Of a DNA stretch of 64,000 nucleotides, positions 32,201 through 43,581 are shown in pieces (position 1 is the first letter of the stretch; the number at the start of each line of letters is the position of its first letter). The position numbers were made by a program, and so were the translations under genes. Source of the stretch: Stemphylium vesicarium (taxonomy: Eukaryota > Ascomycota > Dothideomycetes > Pleosporales > Pleosporaceae); contig QXCR01000116.1 in assembly GCA_004380135.1 (NCBI GenBank), positions 1 through 64,000 of the forward strand, given 5' to 3'. The notes below the pieces were generated by a model. It was not told where the DNA came from. It worked only from the letters and a program-made list of their open reading frames with translations, and made no database searches.

Positions 32201-34443
32201 TTAATTCCTCGCTTTGGCCAGCCTCGCCGCCGTCCGCCCGGCAATTTCCTCGTACTCGTCCATGCCGCCCTCTAGCTGCCTTAGCTGCCCTCTGGCCAGC
32301 CGAAAAACGGTTCCCGGACCTACCCCTGTCTCTGCATCCTCCGACGAGCTCTCCTCGTCACCGTCAGCCTCGTCCTCGGAGCCGCGAACCCCTGGCGCTA
32401 GCTTGTACGGCGACTGTCCTTCCACCACCGTTCTGTGGGGTGCATGTTAATAGTCGAACTCTCTTATTGCTATTTTGAGCCGCGAGAAATATTGCTCGGG
32501 CTGCCGTGCGGCGCCCGTCGCGAAGTTGGGTTTTGGACGTACCTCATGAAGAACCTATCGTGCGTCACCACCAGCAGTGCTCCATCGTACCCTTTCAACG
32601 CCGTCACGAGACCCATGATTGTATCCGCGTCCAGGTGCGTCGTCACCTCGTCGAGAATGAGCAGCTGCGGCGGTGGCCAGAGCAACTTGGCAAGTGCGAC
32701 CCTGACCTTTTGCCCTCCCGACAGCAACATTAGCGGCACGTCGGATACCGTTGCACCGTGTAGGCCTAGGCCACCCAGGACCCCTCGCGCGTCCTTCTCC
32801 TGTACATCTTCACCAGCTACGTCCATGACATGGCGCAGGGCGGTCAACTGGTGGTTTGCAGACGCCACCGCTGTGATCTCCTCGACCGACTGCTGTGAAA
32901 AGCGACCAACCTTGACTCTTGCATGTCGCGCGATGCTTCCAGATGTTGGCCTAAGATCGTCTGTCCCGCTACTTCCCATGATCAGGGACACTAGAGTTGT
33001 TTTGCCGGAGCCGTTGAGACCTGCCAGCCCAATACGTGATCCCGCATGGATGGTCAGACTCACATCGATCAGGACCGGTACCTTTTTGCTTTTCGCATAC
33101 GCGAAACACACCTTCTCCAGATTCACCAACGCGCCCGGAAACCTCAAATCTGGCGGCTGGTGCGGAAACGAAAGCTCAACCGGAGGATCGAAGTCAGGTA
33201 CCTCAATCTCATCGCGGCGAGACGAATGGTAACCTGCAAGGTCGCGATTAAGCTTGAAACGACCGCCTTTGGCATTCACTTGCATCCCCATCCTTTCATC
33301 AAGCTTTTTCCTCCTAGACGCAGCCTGCTTCAGCTTCTTATCGTCTCCCTTGTCCTTGGCTGCTTTTACATTGCCCGCGATGCTCTTTTCCATGTGTTTC
33401 TTCTGCTTTTCCTGTGCTTCCTTCATCTTCGTCAGATACTTGAACTTCTTCCATCTCTCCCGCTCATACAGACTGAGATTGCCGCGGAACGTCCCCAACG
33501 TTTGATTCCGCAGAACGAGTAGCTCTTCGGCCACCGCATCCCCGAAGTCGCGATCATGGGTGGTGATCAGGACGGTGGTACCCTTCAAGTCACCAATGTA
33601 GCCTTGCAGCCAGATGATCGACGGCAGGTCGAGGAAGTTGGTGGGCTCATCCAGCAGCAACACATCAGCGTACTGCGTCAAGGCGCACGCGAGGTCGCAG
33701 CGCGTTCGCCATCCTCCAGAGAGCTCCGATACTGGATTGTCGATGCGCTCATCTTTGAACCCAAGCCCCGATAGGACTATCCGGGCTTTTGCTTCGGCTT
33801 CACCTGCATCCATGAGTTCAAGTGAGGCTTGCACGCTAGATAGCATATCTGCGGCGGCCTGGGTCTCTTCGCTCAACTTGGTGGGATCAATTTCGTCCTC
33901 ACTCTCCGCTAACTGTCGTTCAGACTCTTGGAAACGTTCCTCGAGCTTCACGAGCTCCTTCCTAGCCTGCTTTCCCCGCGCACCACTCCTCCGCTCCGCG
34001 ATACGATGTCCTTCCTTCAACTGCAGCGCTAGCCTGTCATGGCCAATGCGCCTGTAAGCCCGGACTGGCGCCATGGGATCCATAGAGTTCTCCACTGCGT
34101 CGCTAAGCGTCCTCGCTTCACGAATGTAGCGCTCCCGAGTCCGATCGCTTCGAACCACATGTTGCAGGACGGTTTCGTTCTCTAGCTTCAATCCGGTGAT
34201 GTCCTCGAGGTCTTCATCTCTAGTCTGGCCCAGGAGCAGAATGCGCGTACTCCACGGAATGCCTGGAACCAGTCCATCTGCGATGGCCTTGAGTAAGGTT
34301 GACTTTCCTGTTCCGTTCCGCCCGACTAGCACGTAGTGTCGCGCTTCTACCAAATGCAGCGTCGTCCGGGAGAGCAGTTCCCGGTTCGCCACTGCAATGG
34401 ACAGATCCTTGACGAGTATCTGGACACGTTGGCGATCAAACAT
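32201..34443 (-). CDS. ABCF-family ATPase (Gcn20/Arb1-type)
   Basis: Exons 34443-32543 and 32432-32201 flank a 110-bp intron (GTACGT...CACAG), giving 710 residues. There are two ABC ATPase cassettes and no membrane segments, so it is a soluble ABCF protein. First cassette: Walker A GRNGTGKST (about residue 42), signature LSGGW, Walker B LLLDEPTNFLDLPS. Between the cassettes lies a basic linker with a KKFKYLTKMKEAQEKQKKHM helix, matching the ABCF tower/linker. Second cassette: Walker A GLNGSGKTT (about residue 477), signature LSGGQ, and a Walker B region reading LLILDEVTTHLD, with Val in place of the usual Pro. ABCF proteins act on the ribosome in translation or biogenesis. The last exon adds an acidic tail. 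Without it the read-through frame would end in an unconserved tail, which supports the splice. Confidence 0.87.
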
Positions 34444-35125
34444 CTTTCAAGGCTTGGTACGGCATACCTCTTTTGAAGCAGGCGCATCCACAGCATCAAG
34501 CGCGTACCGTGATTGCTGTGCAGTCACTGTAATATGACCACCTCCCATGTGCTCTTCCACTCCTTGTACAGCATCTTTTACTTTTCGTACCATATCTGAT
34601 ATGTTCGTGAACGCTCCACGCTGGCAGCTTTCTTTGTCGCAATAATATCTCGGTCCGAAGCAAACTTCAATGTCGCGATAGTTTCGATGTTGGGAGGTCA
34701 CTAGCTAATATACTACTACGGCTACACGGGGTTAGCGCATTATGTTGAGGAGGTTGCCGCAATGCTAAAGCGGGAAGAACGGCTCACGATGAGTCGAGGC
34801 CGATGCATCTGATTGGCCGAAGAAAGCTTGGCTAGGGCGTCGGTGAACTTTCGAAGAGGGCGCAACCATTTACATCGCTTCTTGTTAACTCATCATCTTC
34901 GACTCATCATCAAGGTTTTGTTAGACAACATGATTCCATTACAGGGGCCGAAACCAACGATTGCTATCTCACTACACAGCGCTGATGTGGCGCCCTAATG
35001 TCGACTTCACTGTACGCCACTACCAAGAAGCCGCATTCCCGCGCCTGCCTTTCGCTTCAGACCGTCATGGCATCCAGGTCAAGCTGTACATCCTCACTCA
35101 ACTCAGCGTACAGGCTACCAAACCC
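34444..35125. other. Intergenic
   Basis: About 680 bp. An 84-codon minus-strand frame (34447-34701) abuts the ABCF start but shows no family features. Otherwise nothing recognised. Confidence 0.4.
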
Positions 35126-37125
35126 TCACTCATCGGATGCTCGCGTCAGCTCAAGACATTCGTTTTGCTCAAAGTGGCGAGTAGCGTCCAAGACCCACTG
35201 CCTGAATGCTTCGGACTCATCTGACCATGTCTCCATATCGACGGGCCACCGAAGGCCAGAAGATAGAATCCGAGCTCTTTGTAACGCGAGGTCGTGAAGA
35301 CCATTCGCCCACTTTGGATCATCGAATCTGTCTGCTAAAGCATGATCAAACAGAGGATTAGTTCGCCCTCGTCGCGCGTTCGTACGCCGCGCTCTCCGGG
35401 AAGCCCGTGAAGCTCTCTCCGATATCTCTTGCGTTCCGCGACGTACGATTTCATCGATCGTATAGATGACCCACTTGATGCGTTGCTGCTCTGCGAGCCC
35501 TAAATTTTCCCAATCCTGGACGCTTTCAGGGAATTGGGTCCCCGTGGCTATGGCTATCCTTCGCAGTTCTGCCACGTGCATCAGGTATTGTATATCTGCC
35601 TCATCTTGCAGAATCGATTCGAGCCGTTCAGTGCCGTCATTCAAAGCTGGCGAGGGTGTAAGTGTGGCAGCCTCGTCTTCTGTCAAGGACTCTGATTCGA
35701 TTGCTGTGTCGGGGGTATCATCTTGTGGCTGGTCTTCAGCAAAGTAATTGTCCATCAAGACAATATCGCCTTCCAGCTGAGCCATCTCCATCTCGTCTAG
35801 AGCCGAGAGTAGACTGGCAAATGGGTCTAGGTTGGGTCTAGGTTGGGTCAGGGCTGGGTTAACTAAATAGGAAGGTACTACGCCTAACTTAGCCTAGTAC
35901 CTTCCTATTTAGTTAACCCAGCCCTGACCCAACCTAGACCCAACCTAGACCCATTTGCCAGTCTAGCCGAGAGTCCTGGTACATTTTCTGGGAACGAAAC
36001 GGCGTCCTCGGCCGCGTGTGCTTCCAACTCTCTCAATCTGAACATCTATCTGCGTTCTTGATCAGCACCGCGCGGCATCCTTAGAGCTTTGTATGACGCT
36101 CTTGGTTGTGCGACATAAATCTCCATGAGCGCGATATCCATTTGCAAATTCTGCTTTAGTCTTTCATCCAAGTCCGCGTAGCCAGGCACGTTCGACGGGA
36201 AGCCTGGATCAAGTGGTAGCTCCCATTCGGCTTCTTCTTGCCAGTTCGCGAGCTGCTCCAGCCAGTTCAAATATCGTTCATCTGTACCCATCCCTATCAA
36301 GACTCCAGTAGCCTGAATCAACTCTCTCTCGGCCAAGAAAGCGTCATCAAGTCTGTCAAAATAAGGCTGATTTCGAGAAACCCGGGTTTTCCAAGCCCTT
36401 GCTTTCTTCCGCCGCTCATTCTCCTCAGTTTCTCGCAATGAACCCGCGAATGCTATTTGCTCTTCGGCATTGTATAATACCACTAATTCGTCATCAGTAA
36501 TGGCTGCGAGCTCATCGTGACCATTCATCGTGCCTTCGGGACCAGCCGCTCCAGTGCACAGGTACGTCTCTGGTACTTGATGCAGATTTGGTTCATCTTC
36601 CTCGACACCTTCTCTTGTCTCACCTTGACTTTCCTCGGAATGGATGGAACTGCGAGGGATAAAATCAAGAAGTACGCCCTCATATCCCGTCCTAGGGATC
36701 CTGAAAACGTCCAACCCCAAATCAGGCTGCACAACCTGTTCAGCCACCGAACGAGGCGCGGGGCACGAGAGCCACAACGTGCCACACACATCGCATGACG
36801 TTGATTCAGTTAAATTGTCGTATTGGCATGTGGGACATCGAACAAATGGATCGTCAGGACGCTTACTTTGTTGCCTTGTGCGTGCGGCCACCTGCGTCTC
36901 CAAGCGCTCCGACATCATCCTTCTTATATCGGGGAGCTCATCAGATCTCTCCTTCCACCGTCTTTGCTTCTCCAGCAGAAGCTCTCTCAGTTTCCTCCCC
37001 GGGTTGGATCCGACCGGGCGTCCGTGATTCTGTAACATTTTGGCACCATTTCGGCCTCCACGTTTGCGAATATGTTGCCTTCTTGGCCCGTCCACATTCA
37101 TGTCGTCGCGCACTTCATTCGTCAA
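35126..37125 (-). pseudogene. Disrupted RanBP2-type zinc-finger gene
   Basis: Two minus-strand frames (to 36046, and 35791-35126) belong to one reading frame. The first contains a RanBP2-type zinc finger C-x2-C-x3-N-x6-C-x2-C (CPTC...CDVC) near residues 95-111. It ends at a TAG (36046-36048) followed immediately, in the same frame, by ATG. The frame then runs for 27 codons until the inserted palindromic element at 35811-35964. Deleting the element plus one copy of its 10-bp duplication joins it in frame with the second piece. Both sides share a related motif: FPSNVPGYADLDE in the upstream piece, and FPENVPG before the insertion with LDE after it. The protein therefore had internal repeats, and the pieces were once contiguous. 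As it stands it is probably non-functional or truncated. No function known; no intact copy is visible here. Confidence 0.65.
35811..35964. mobile_element. 154-bp foldback MITE, Mutator-like, with 10-bp target-site duplication
   Basis: Two perfectly complementary 70-bp arms (35811-35880 and 35895-35964) surround a 14-bp spacer, so the element is almost entirely terminal inverted repeat. It is flanked on both sides by the identical 10-mer AGCCGAGAGT (35801-35810 and 35965-35974). Each arm contains a short direct repeat of GGGTCTAGGTT. No coding capacity. A 9-11-bp duplication with long inverted repeats is the usual pattern of Mutator-type (MULE) non-autonomous elements; the class is inference. 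Identical arms indicate a recent insertion. Confidence 0.9.
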
Positions 37126-37730
37126 AAGTTCATCCGCGACCTTCCGTCTTTCCCCAAATCTACGTCACCAGACTCCTCGAAATATAATTTATTCACCCAC
37201 GCATCCATGGTCGGAAACTCCTCGGGCATATCCATACTCTCAAAGACATCATTCGCCCACGCACCCTTTTGCAAATCGTTCAGATATCCAGGGATCTCAT
37301 TCCACACCGCCTTAGGCACGCCTTTGGAAACTCTCCAAATTGTGTTGAGGGCGCGGACACAGCGCCTCGTAGCTACGGGCACGATACCAATCTGAGCAAC
37401 ATCGGTACCGAGGAAGGAGTTTGGAATATAGCTCCGCTCTCGTCTCTGTCTCTTTCTTTGTCTTATTTGCTGTTCGTAGAGGTGAGAAGGGTCTTCATAC
37501 TGCGTCCCTGCGTCGGTGTAGTCGTACTTCCACCTGACCGCTTTCCTCTTCTTCGTCCCGGGCTGAGGGTGCTGATACGTGAAGGGCCCTCTTCCGAGCC
37601 ATCTTGCGCTACTGGGTTTGCTGGGTTTTGCTTTTCGTGGTGGTGCTGGTATGTCTTCGATTGAGGAGTCAGAGTCCCAGTGGTCGAGTAGGCCGTAGCC
37701 TTTGCAGTATGTTTCTTCTTTCGGTGGCAT
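37122..37730 (-). CDS. Hypothetical protein, possibly the 5' part of the disrupted gene
   Basis: 202 residues with no recognised domain: a basic N-terminus, an Arg/Lys-rich stretch (QQIRQRKRQRRERSY), and a helical C-terminal half. Its stop overlaps the start of the next minus-strand frame by a few bases. The downstream frame is open back through the overlap (reading DELLTNEVRDDMN...), so one frameshift or a missed splice near 37125 could join the two. I cannot tell whether this is an independent gene or the beginning of the broken RanBP2-finger gene. Confidence 0.4.
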   Translation of the reverse strand: MPPKEETYCKGYGLLDHWDSDSSIEDIPAPPRKAKPSKPSSARWLGRGPFTYQHPQPGTKKRKAVRWKYDYTDAGTQYEDPSHLYEQQIRQRKRQRRERSYIPNSFLGTDVAQIGIVPVATRRCVRALNTIWRVSKGVPKAVWNEIPGYLNDLQKGAWANDVFESMDMPEEFPTMDAWVNKLYFEESGDVDLGKDGRSRMNF

Positions 37731-38031
37731 ACCTCTTTCTCTTGCTAGCGCTGTAAGTGTGTAAAGAGACGTATCTTGTCGTGTTGCGGATTCGTATGCG
37801 AGGCTTCATTTGGTGTTGATTGCCACGGACAAAGAGTTGCGCAGGACAAAGAGAGGGATTGAGGATGCATAGTGTAAATTGACATAATAGATAGACGTGT
37901 ATTCAAAAAGCGATATGCAGAACAAAGATTTGCACAGTGACCTTGTTAGCGACCGCCAAGAGCCTGATACAGAGGAGTGGTAGGCAATTGAGGCAGCAAC
38001 TTCCGCACTGATCCCGTACAGTCCTGCACCT
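37731..38031. other. Intergenic
   Basis: About 300 bp. Nothing recognised. Confidence 0.35.
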
Positions 38032-38478
38032 TCACAACTTCGCCCGGGTGTACCGAAGTCTATCTTCGTGCGGCCCCGAGCGCTCGCATTCCAATTTCTC
38101 ATGCTGCCTCTCCCTTTCCACCGCCTTTTCTAAGATCTCCCAAGTAACGAGAGTGCAAAACTCGCTGAAGTTATGGTAGCATTCCCGCTGATCGGGCGTG
38201 GGCTCGTTCTGTGGTACTAGCGCAGAGATTCCCGTCATACGGATGTTTTCAATGTCCAATCCGTACTTGGTCCAGCAGTATGCGCGCATATCAGTTTTGT
38301 CGGGATGAGTCCCAGAATGTAAAGTGGCTTGAGCGTACGTATCGTGCTCAGCTTGTGCATGCTGCCACACCGGAGTTTCATCGGATGATGCCAGATGATC
38401 GGAATATGTGACACTCCCCCAGCGATCAGGCTGTGGATAGTAGGGCTCTGGGACGAAGTATGGACAGGTCGATGGCAA
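38032..38478 (-). CDS. Hypothetical protein (148 aa)
   Basis: An uninterrupted frame with Tyr/Pro/His-rich residues and no known motif. A helical, Glu/Arg-rich C-terminal third (TWEILEKAVERERQHEKLE) looks protein-like. A second frame at 38512-38700 lies just upstream on the same strand and could be an earlier exon, but I found no clean splice pair. It sits in the same degenerate patch as the interrupted zinc-finger gene, so it may be a remnant. Confidence 0.35.
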   Translation of the reverse strand: MPSTCPYFVPEPYYPQPDRWGSVTYSDHLASSDETPVWQHAQAEHDTYAQATLHSGTHPDKTDMRAYCWTKYGLDIENIRMTGISALVPQNEPTPDQRECYHNFSEFCTLVTWEILEKAVERERQHEKLECERSGPHEDRLRYTRAKL

Positions 38479-39036
38479 CGGCCAAATTCGTTCTTGCCCC
38501 GCATATGATGCTTAGGGTAAAGCGCGGCGCTGTGCAGGGGCGAACATTCCGCTACCATTCTCTGCTGAGGTCCACCGTGTGTCACCATCTCTCGTCGGGG
38601 CGCCTTTGGAGATCCAGATGCCGCTCTTCACTGCGGCGCGGTTGAACTTTGCGACCGCATCGCCCGATAAATTCATCGTTACTTTTACTCCTGCCGGCAC
38701 GCGCTTGTTCGCTCGGCACGGGTCGTGAAGTCCTGCGCCTGAATGATGGTGAGAAACTTTATGTGGTGGTGACTGCCTCGCGACGACATGCGTAAGTTGA
38801 GAGTGTTAGGTGCGCGCTTGTTATTTCGGGGTGGGATAGTTGTTTATGTATGTATTGCGGAGTTGGAATGAGCTGTGCATGACGCTGAGTCTTACAGCTT
38901 TACGCGAAGCCCTCACCCCACTAATTACCAGTCGGTCGTGTATAACCGTGTTGTTCCCCATAAACCATGGTAGACTCAACCGGCTACATTCTCCGCCACA
39001 AGCAATAGACCTATCACCGATAGCCGAAGATTTGAC
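38479..39036. other. Intergenic or unresolved exon
   Basis: About 560 bp. It contains the unassigned 62-codon minus-strand frame at 38512-38700. Nothing else recognised. Confidence 0.35.
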
Positions 39037-40541
39037 TCACGACTTCCTGACCATCCACACCTGCGCCAAATACGCGTACCTGGTCAGCGCTTTTCGATTA
39101 AACCCGTACTCCGCTTCTTTGCTTCGGACTTTCTTCCCCTCAAATGTCAGCTTGCCGCATTCGTCGCCAATGTCCTCGAACTCGAAGCCCATTTCTTCAA
39201 CGACGTCGATGATTTCTTCCAGGCTGAGCTGTACGAAAGGTCCAGTACCGTACAATAGTGGGCCAAAGTTGATCCACCTGCCGCCCGGCTTCAAGAGGCG
39301 CGATATGGTATCGAAGTAAGCCATGAGATTGCGGGCGGTGTCGATGAAGAAATGGGTAACAATCATATCAAAGTGACCGGTGTGGTCATTGAGGACGGTG
39401 TTGAAGTCACCTTCTATAAGAAGGACATCGCGGTGGGGCGCAACATTGGGCGCAGTAATGCTCCTTAGCATGTCCTCTTTCGTGGCATGATGCGACATGC
39501 CTTCAATGAAGGGGTGGACTGTAAACGTGTTCGCGCTGGTCTGGGAGTCAACGTATCGGTAACCGACATTCATGTACATCTAAATGTAGGTGTACGAAGT
39601 CAGTGTATGTCTCACATGCAGTTCGTACAGGTATACTTACAGACCACTCGTTGATTGTCACCTCGAATCCTGGAATTGTAAGCACGTGACGTGATTCGTG
39701 GGGGAATAGGTTGCACAAACCCCCAAGATTGGCCACTTCGTGACCTAGTCGACCGACTCCAGACCCAGGTAATAGAACTTTCAGTGACGTCCCATTCGGA
39801 GACTGCGATCTGACGTCTTGCAGCATGCTAAGGATACACGGGAAGGCCTCATCTCTCTCTTTGGATCCCTCGTCTGCCCAATCCCGCACGTAATGCTTCA
39901 GAGTTTGCGACGTAGGAAACTTTTCGGCCTGTCGCCCGTCTTTCTCGGCCTGCTTCATGTGGTCGTCTAACTCCTTTTGCTCGACGCTGTAGAATTGTAG
40001 CGCATGGCGGACTATGCTCTCGCAGACCGCTGCGTTCGTGTAGATGAGCTCTTCAATCTCGTTCAACTTCTTTCCATACCCAACAACCTTCTCTAGTGTC
40101 TAATATCCGATCAGCGAAGCCGCGACAGGGCCCGGTAGTGATGCGCACCTTCTTTTGCTGCTTGCTAACGCTCTTGTATAAGGTCCGCCATCGGTCCAGC
40201 TCCGCCATGTGACGTTCGCGATACCTGGTATATGCCCATAACGCTTCAAGCAGTCGATATCGGGGATGGCTTGTACCCCATTTGCCACTTTTTCGATCCA
40301 TTCTCTTCATCAAATGCGCCTTCTCTTGTCGGTGGCGCGGCGAGCGGCTCGAGTCGCTTGGCGGCATCGCGCTCATCATCAAAGGGTCTTGCGCGGCGTG
40401 CGCGTCAGCGACAGCAGCTTTGATATCTCCGGAACTTGCTGCGACCCCAGTTTGGGCCTGACTGTCCATGCTTGCAGCGTGGATATTCTCAGCCGCGGCC
40501 GAGGCTACGCCGATTAGGATAAGCAATAACGATGACCTCAT
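39037..40541 (-). CDS. N2227/carnosine N-methyltransferase-like protein with signal peptide
   Basis: Three exons read 40541-40149, 40099-39641 and 39579-39037. The introns are 49 bp (GTGCGC...TTAG) and 61 bp (GTAAGT...TTAG), both phase 0, giving 464 residues. The N-terminus MRSSLLLILIGVASAAAE looks like a signal peptide. The body matches the N2227-like family (yeast YNL092W, animal CARNMT1). It has a helical N-terminal domain, then the SAM-binding Gly loop LLPGSGVGRLGHEVANLGG (about residue 240), and later DMIVTHFFIDTARN, LLKPGGRWINFGPLLYG and LSLEEIIDVVEEMGF. Family members methylate the imidazole of carnosine-type substrates using SAM. If the signal peptide is real, this copy is secreted or lumenal, unusual for a SAM-dependent enzyme. 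The exons read as broken frames unless the two introns are removed. Confidence 0.85.
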
Positions 40542-41725
40542 CTTCTGGTCAACCGAGAAGATTTAAACATCTAATGGAAGAAGCCCGCTCGTACGTTTCA
40601 AATTTCGAATTCTGCGGATGAGTACCTTGCTGTCTGCCAAGAAGCTTTTTGTCCTAAGCTTCCCAGACTTGCATATGGCGGATTTCGTCCCAGGCAAAGT
40701 GGGAATACAACAGCACGGCGTCGCTATGCCATAATTGCAGGTACGCATACATGTGGGTCGTCGAAATAGATGCGACTGCGCTCGGGGATGGGAATAATGC
40801 TCCTGTCCGAAAGCGCTACTCCACCCGCCCTGCCAGCTTCCGGGTCATGTCGTAATCTCAAGCAAAGAACAGGATTGCTATTCACAGCATCGCTATGTCG
40901 GCTGGAATTGGGCAAATATTTTGAGAGCGAGCTTCGAGGTGGTGGTTCATGGGGAAACGATCGCGGCTCGACAATTGATTCCGTGCGGCGATCGTCGGCA
41001 TTCGATCTACGGAGCTGAACCGCTGACAGCACTTGATACAAGCGTTCTCTGACCATTGTCGACATGCGACGTGCAAGGCGACGAGGTCAGATGGATTCGA
41101 TGGCGTTGTGTGGAGACGCGGAAGATGCGCAACCGCATTGGCTAGGGCCGCTCTAGGGCGTGCGGAGTCAATTACCCTCCCTACTCCGAGCGCTAGGTTC
41201 ACATTACTCCACGTTTTGTATTGCATTCTACGAGATCAACGATCCAGCCTAATACGCTCTACCCTTAGGATGACGAAAATTGCCTATTATGCTATCTCGT
41301 CTGTCACGATTGGTGGAACACGAGTATTAAACTTTGCACCCAAACATGTTACGACCGTAAGGCTAGTTGTCGAACTTATGGCTACTTTGGCAGCAATCTT
41401 ATTACGCCCGTCATGATAGACATCGGAATCTTAAACAGTTTGTCAACTACCATTTTACGGCCATAAAAGTAGACGTTCAACTTTCGACTACTTAATGATC
41501 TCTCAAACGCTGCGTTCAAAATGGACAAGCAATAACTCCTCAGTTCGATACGCCTCACAAGCTTTACTATACCTTTTGTTACCACCTCACTTGCACCAAA
41601 AGTTACAAGCGTTTGACTAAAAAGTGAGCAGAACAATGTCTCACGAGCCTATGGCGTACGCGAGAGGAAATCAGTGCAACAGACGCGACAGCATAACTGA
41701 CTAGTTAACAGCTACATCCATTGCT
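40542..41725. other. Intergenic, 1.2 kb
   Basis: Region between divergent genes. The part from about 41220 to 41720 is noticeably AT-richer than the flanks. No intact gene seen. Confidence 0.4.
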
Positions 41726-42823
41726 ATGTCTTCCACTACTCTTCCAACCATCTTCGTCATCGGCGGTACCGGAGCCCAAGGCCTTCCCGTCATCCGTGGA
41801 CTCGTATCCGATGGGAAGTACCATTGCGGAGTGCTCACCCGAGACACGAGCTCTCATCGAGCCAAGGCTTTGGCAGCACTGCCAAATGTTTCCTTCCTGA
41901 ACGGAACTTTCGCCAATGAAGCGACGTTACGAGCAGGATTCGCAGGATGCCACGGTGCATTTGTAAACATCGACGGGTCCAACGCGGGCGAGAAGACGGA
42001 GATGTACTGGGCTATCCAATAATACGAACTCGCGCTGGAAACTGGAGTCAGATTTTTCGTCTATGGAAATCCGGACTATGGGTACAAGAAGTCGGGCTAC
42101 AGGCCAGAATTCCGCACCGGCCATTATGACGGAAAAGGCAGGGTCGGAGAATGGATTTTGCAACAAAATAAAGACAATAGCTCCCGGATGAAAGCCGCCC
42201 TGTTCACGAGCGGTCCGTACATCGAGATGGCAGTTACAGCTAGGACACCAATGACGCCAACGATCGAGGACGGCATCGTAACGTGGCGCGTACCGCTTGG
42301 GAAAGGAGCTGTACCGCACGTTGCACTAGACGATTGCGCCTTTTACGTTCGCTGGCTCTTCGACAATCCTGAATGTGCGAATGGGTTCGACCTTGAGGTA
42401 GCCGTTGATCACATCACCTATGATGAGCTGGCCTCGGCCTTCCAAGAGGTCACCGGACATCCTGCTCGATACATCGACACCGATCTTGATACGTATTGGG
42501 AGTCTGGCCCATTCGGCGGCCTCGGAGGCTATCCAGCTGGCTACAACGCAAGCCCCGACGACGCCGCAACCATGTCGCTCCGCGATAATTTCACAGGCTT
42601 TTGGAATCTGTGGAAAGCATCGGCGGGCAACAGTGGGGTCGTGCGTCGAGACTACAAGCTATTGGACGAAATTCACCCTGGTAGGATCAGAAGCGTAAAG
42701 GAATGGTTGACGAAGGAGGAGGAGAAATGCAAACGACAGGGTGAAAATGGTCTATTGGGCAGGCTCCAAGGAGGTACTCTAGTGCTGAGGTTCTCAGAAG
42801 AATTGACAGTACGTACTATCTGA
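41726..42823 (+). pseudogene. NmrA-like NAD(P)-binding protein, one premature stop
   Basis: The 366-codon frame carries the NmrA/SDR-type Rossmann start TIFVIGGTGAQGLPVIRGL, and later RTGHYDGKGRVGEWI, DDCAFYVRWLF and a C-terminal NmrA region. It is intact except for one in-frame TAA at 42020-42022, after YWAIQ and before YELALETGV. No splice donor or acceptor around the stop would remove it. Changing this one codon from a sense codon would restore the full length, and a CpA-to-TpA change (CAA to TAA) is one simple origin. It could also be a sequencing error. NmrA-type proteins sense NAD(P)(H) redox state or act as reductases. As written, only a 98-residue N-terminal fragment, or a C-terminal piece from an internal ATG at 42189, could be made. 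Confidence 0.75.
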
Positions 42824-43581
42824 GTACATACTAAAGACGCTAGCAAGAAATGGCTGCATCTGGCCTATTGCAGATGCGAGTATGACTATTGCCTAGAGTA
42901 ATCAACACATTACTTCCATGCGTGTCACTCCTAGCGCCGTGCCCTCATTGATGACTTCTCTGTTCCACCCATAGCTTCGCGCAGCCCTATGACGGAATCC
43001 AATGATGACTTTCGGTCGTAAGCACGGCGCACTCATAATGTTGGGTTTTCCCGGGATTCTAGATGGCTTTTCATCCGTCAGCACCGCGAGCTTAAAAGCC
43101 GACAAGCGCTTACGTTCCCAGAGGAAACCACCTCCTTCATTCTCCGCATTTAAGGAAGCGTCACACTCCCTGTTCCTAGCTTTTAGTATACCCTGTGAAT
43201 CTAAATGGCTACATATGCAACGCCCTTGTCGGATTCTTTCACTTTCACTATTACTTTCCCTTGCTGGATTGCATCAGGAAGTGTGACGGTCTCACCAGGC
43301 CTTTGGCACCTTCGCATGCAATCTGTTAGTACTACCTGCTACCAGCACTGTCTTTCCCAAGCGAGTGCCAATAGTTGTGTGATTCACCACATTGTAGAAG
43401 CGCTTTCACTGTCGGTCTCAAGCGACGTTTTGAGCTAGGTGTCGCAGCGCGTTTGGACTCACAGACCCAAGTGCGTTCATATTCACTGAGGACCCGATCA
43501 TACAATTAACCCCCGGCACGTGGACATGATTTCAGCAAACTAATCTACCTTATAGTTGAACTCAACTGCTAGTGTCGTCCA
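42824..43581. other. Intergenic
   Basis: About 760 bp. Nothing recognised. Confidence 0.4.

Noticed and set aside
34447..34701. 84-codon minus-strand frame just upstream of the ABCF gene
   Set aside because: No family features, could be leader; too weak to call.
41220..41725. AT-richer intergenic stretch as a transposon relic
   Set aside because: No inverted ends, duplication or transposase similarity could be seen.
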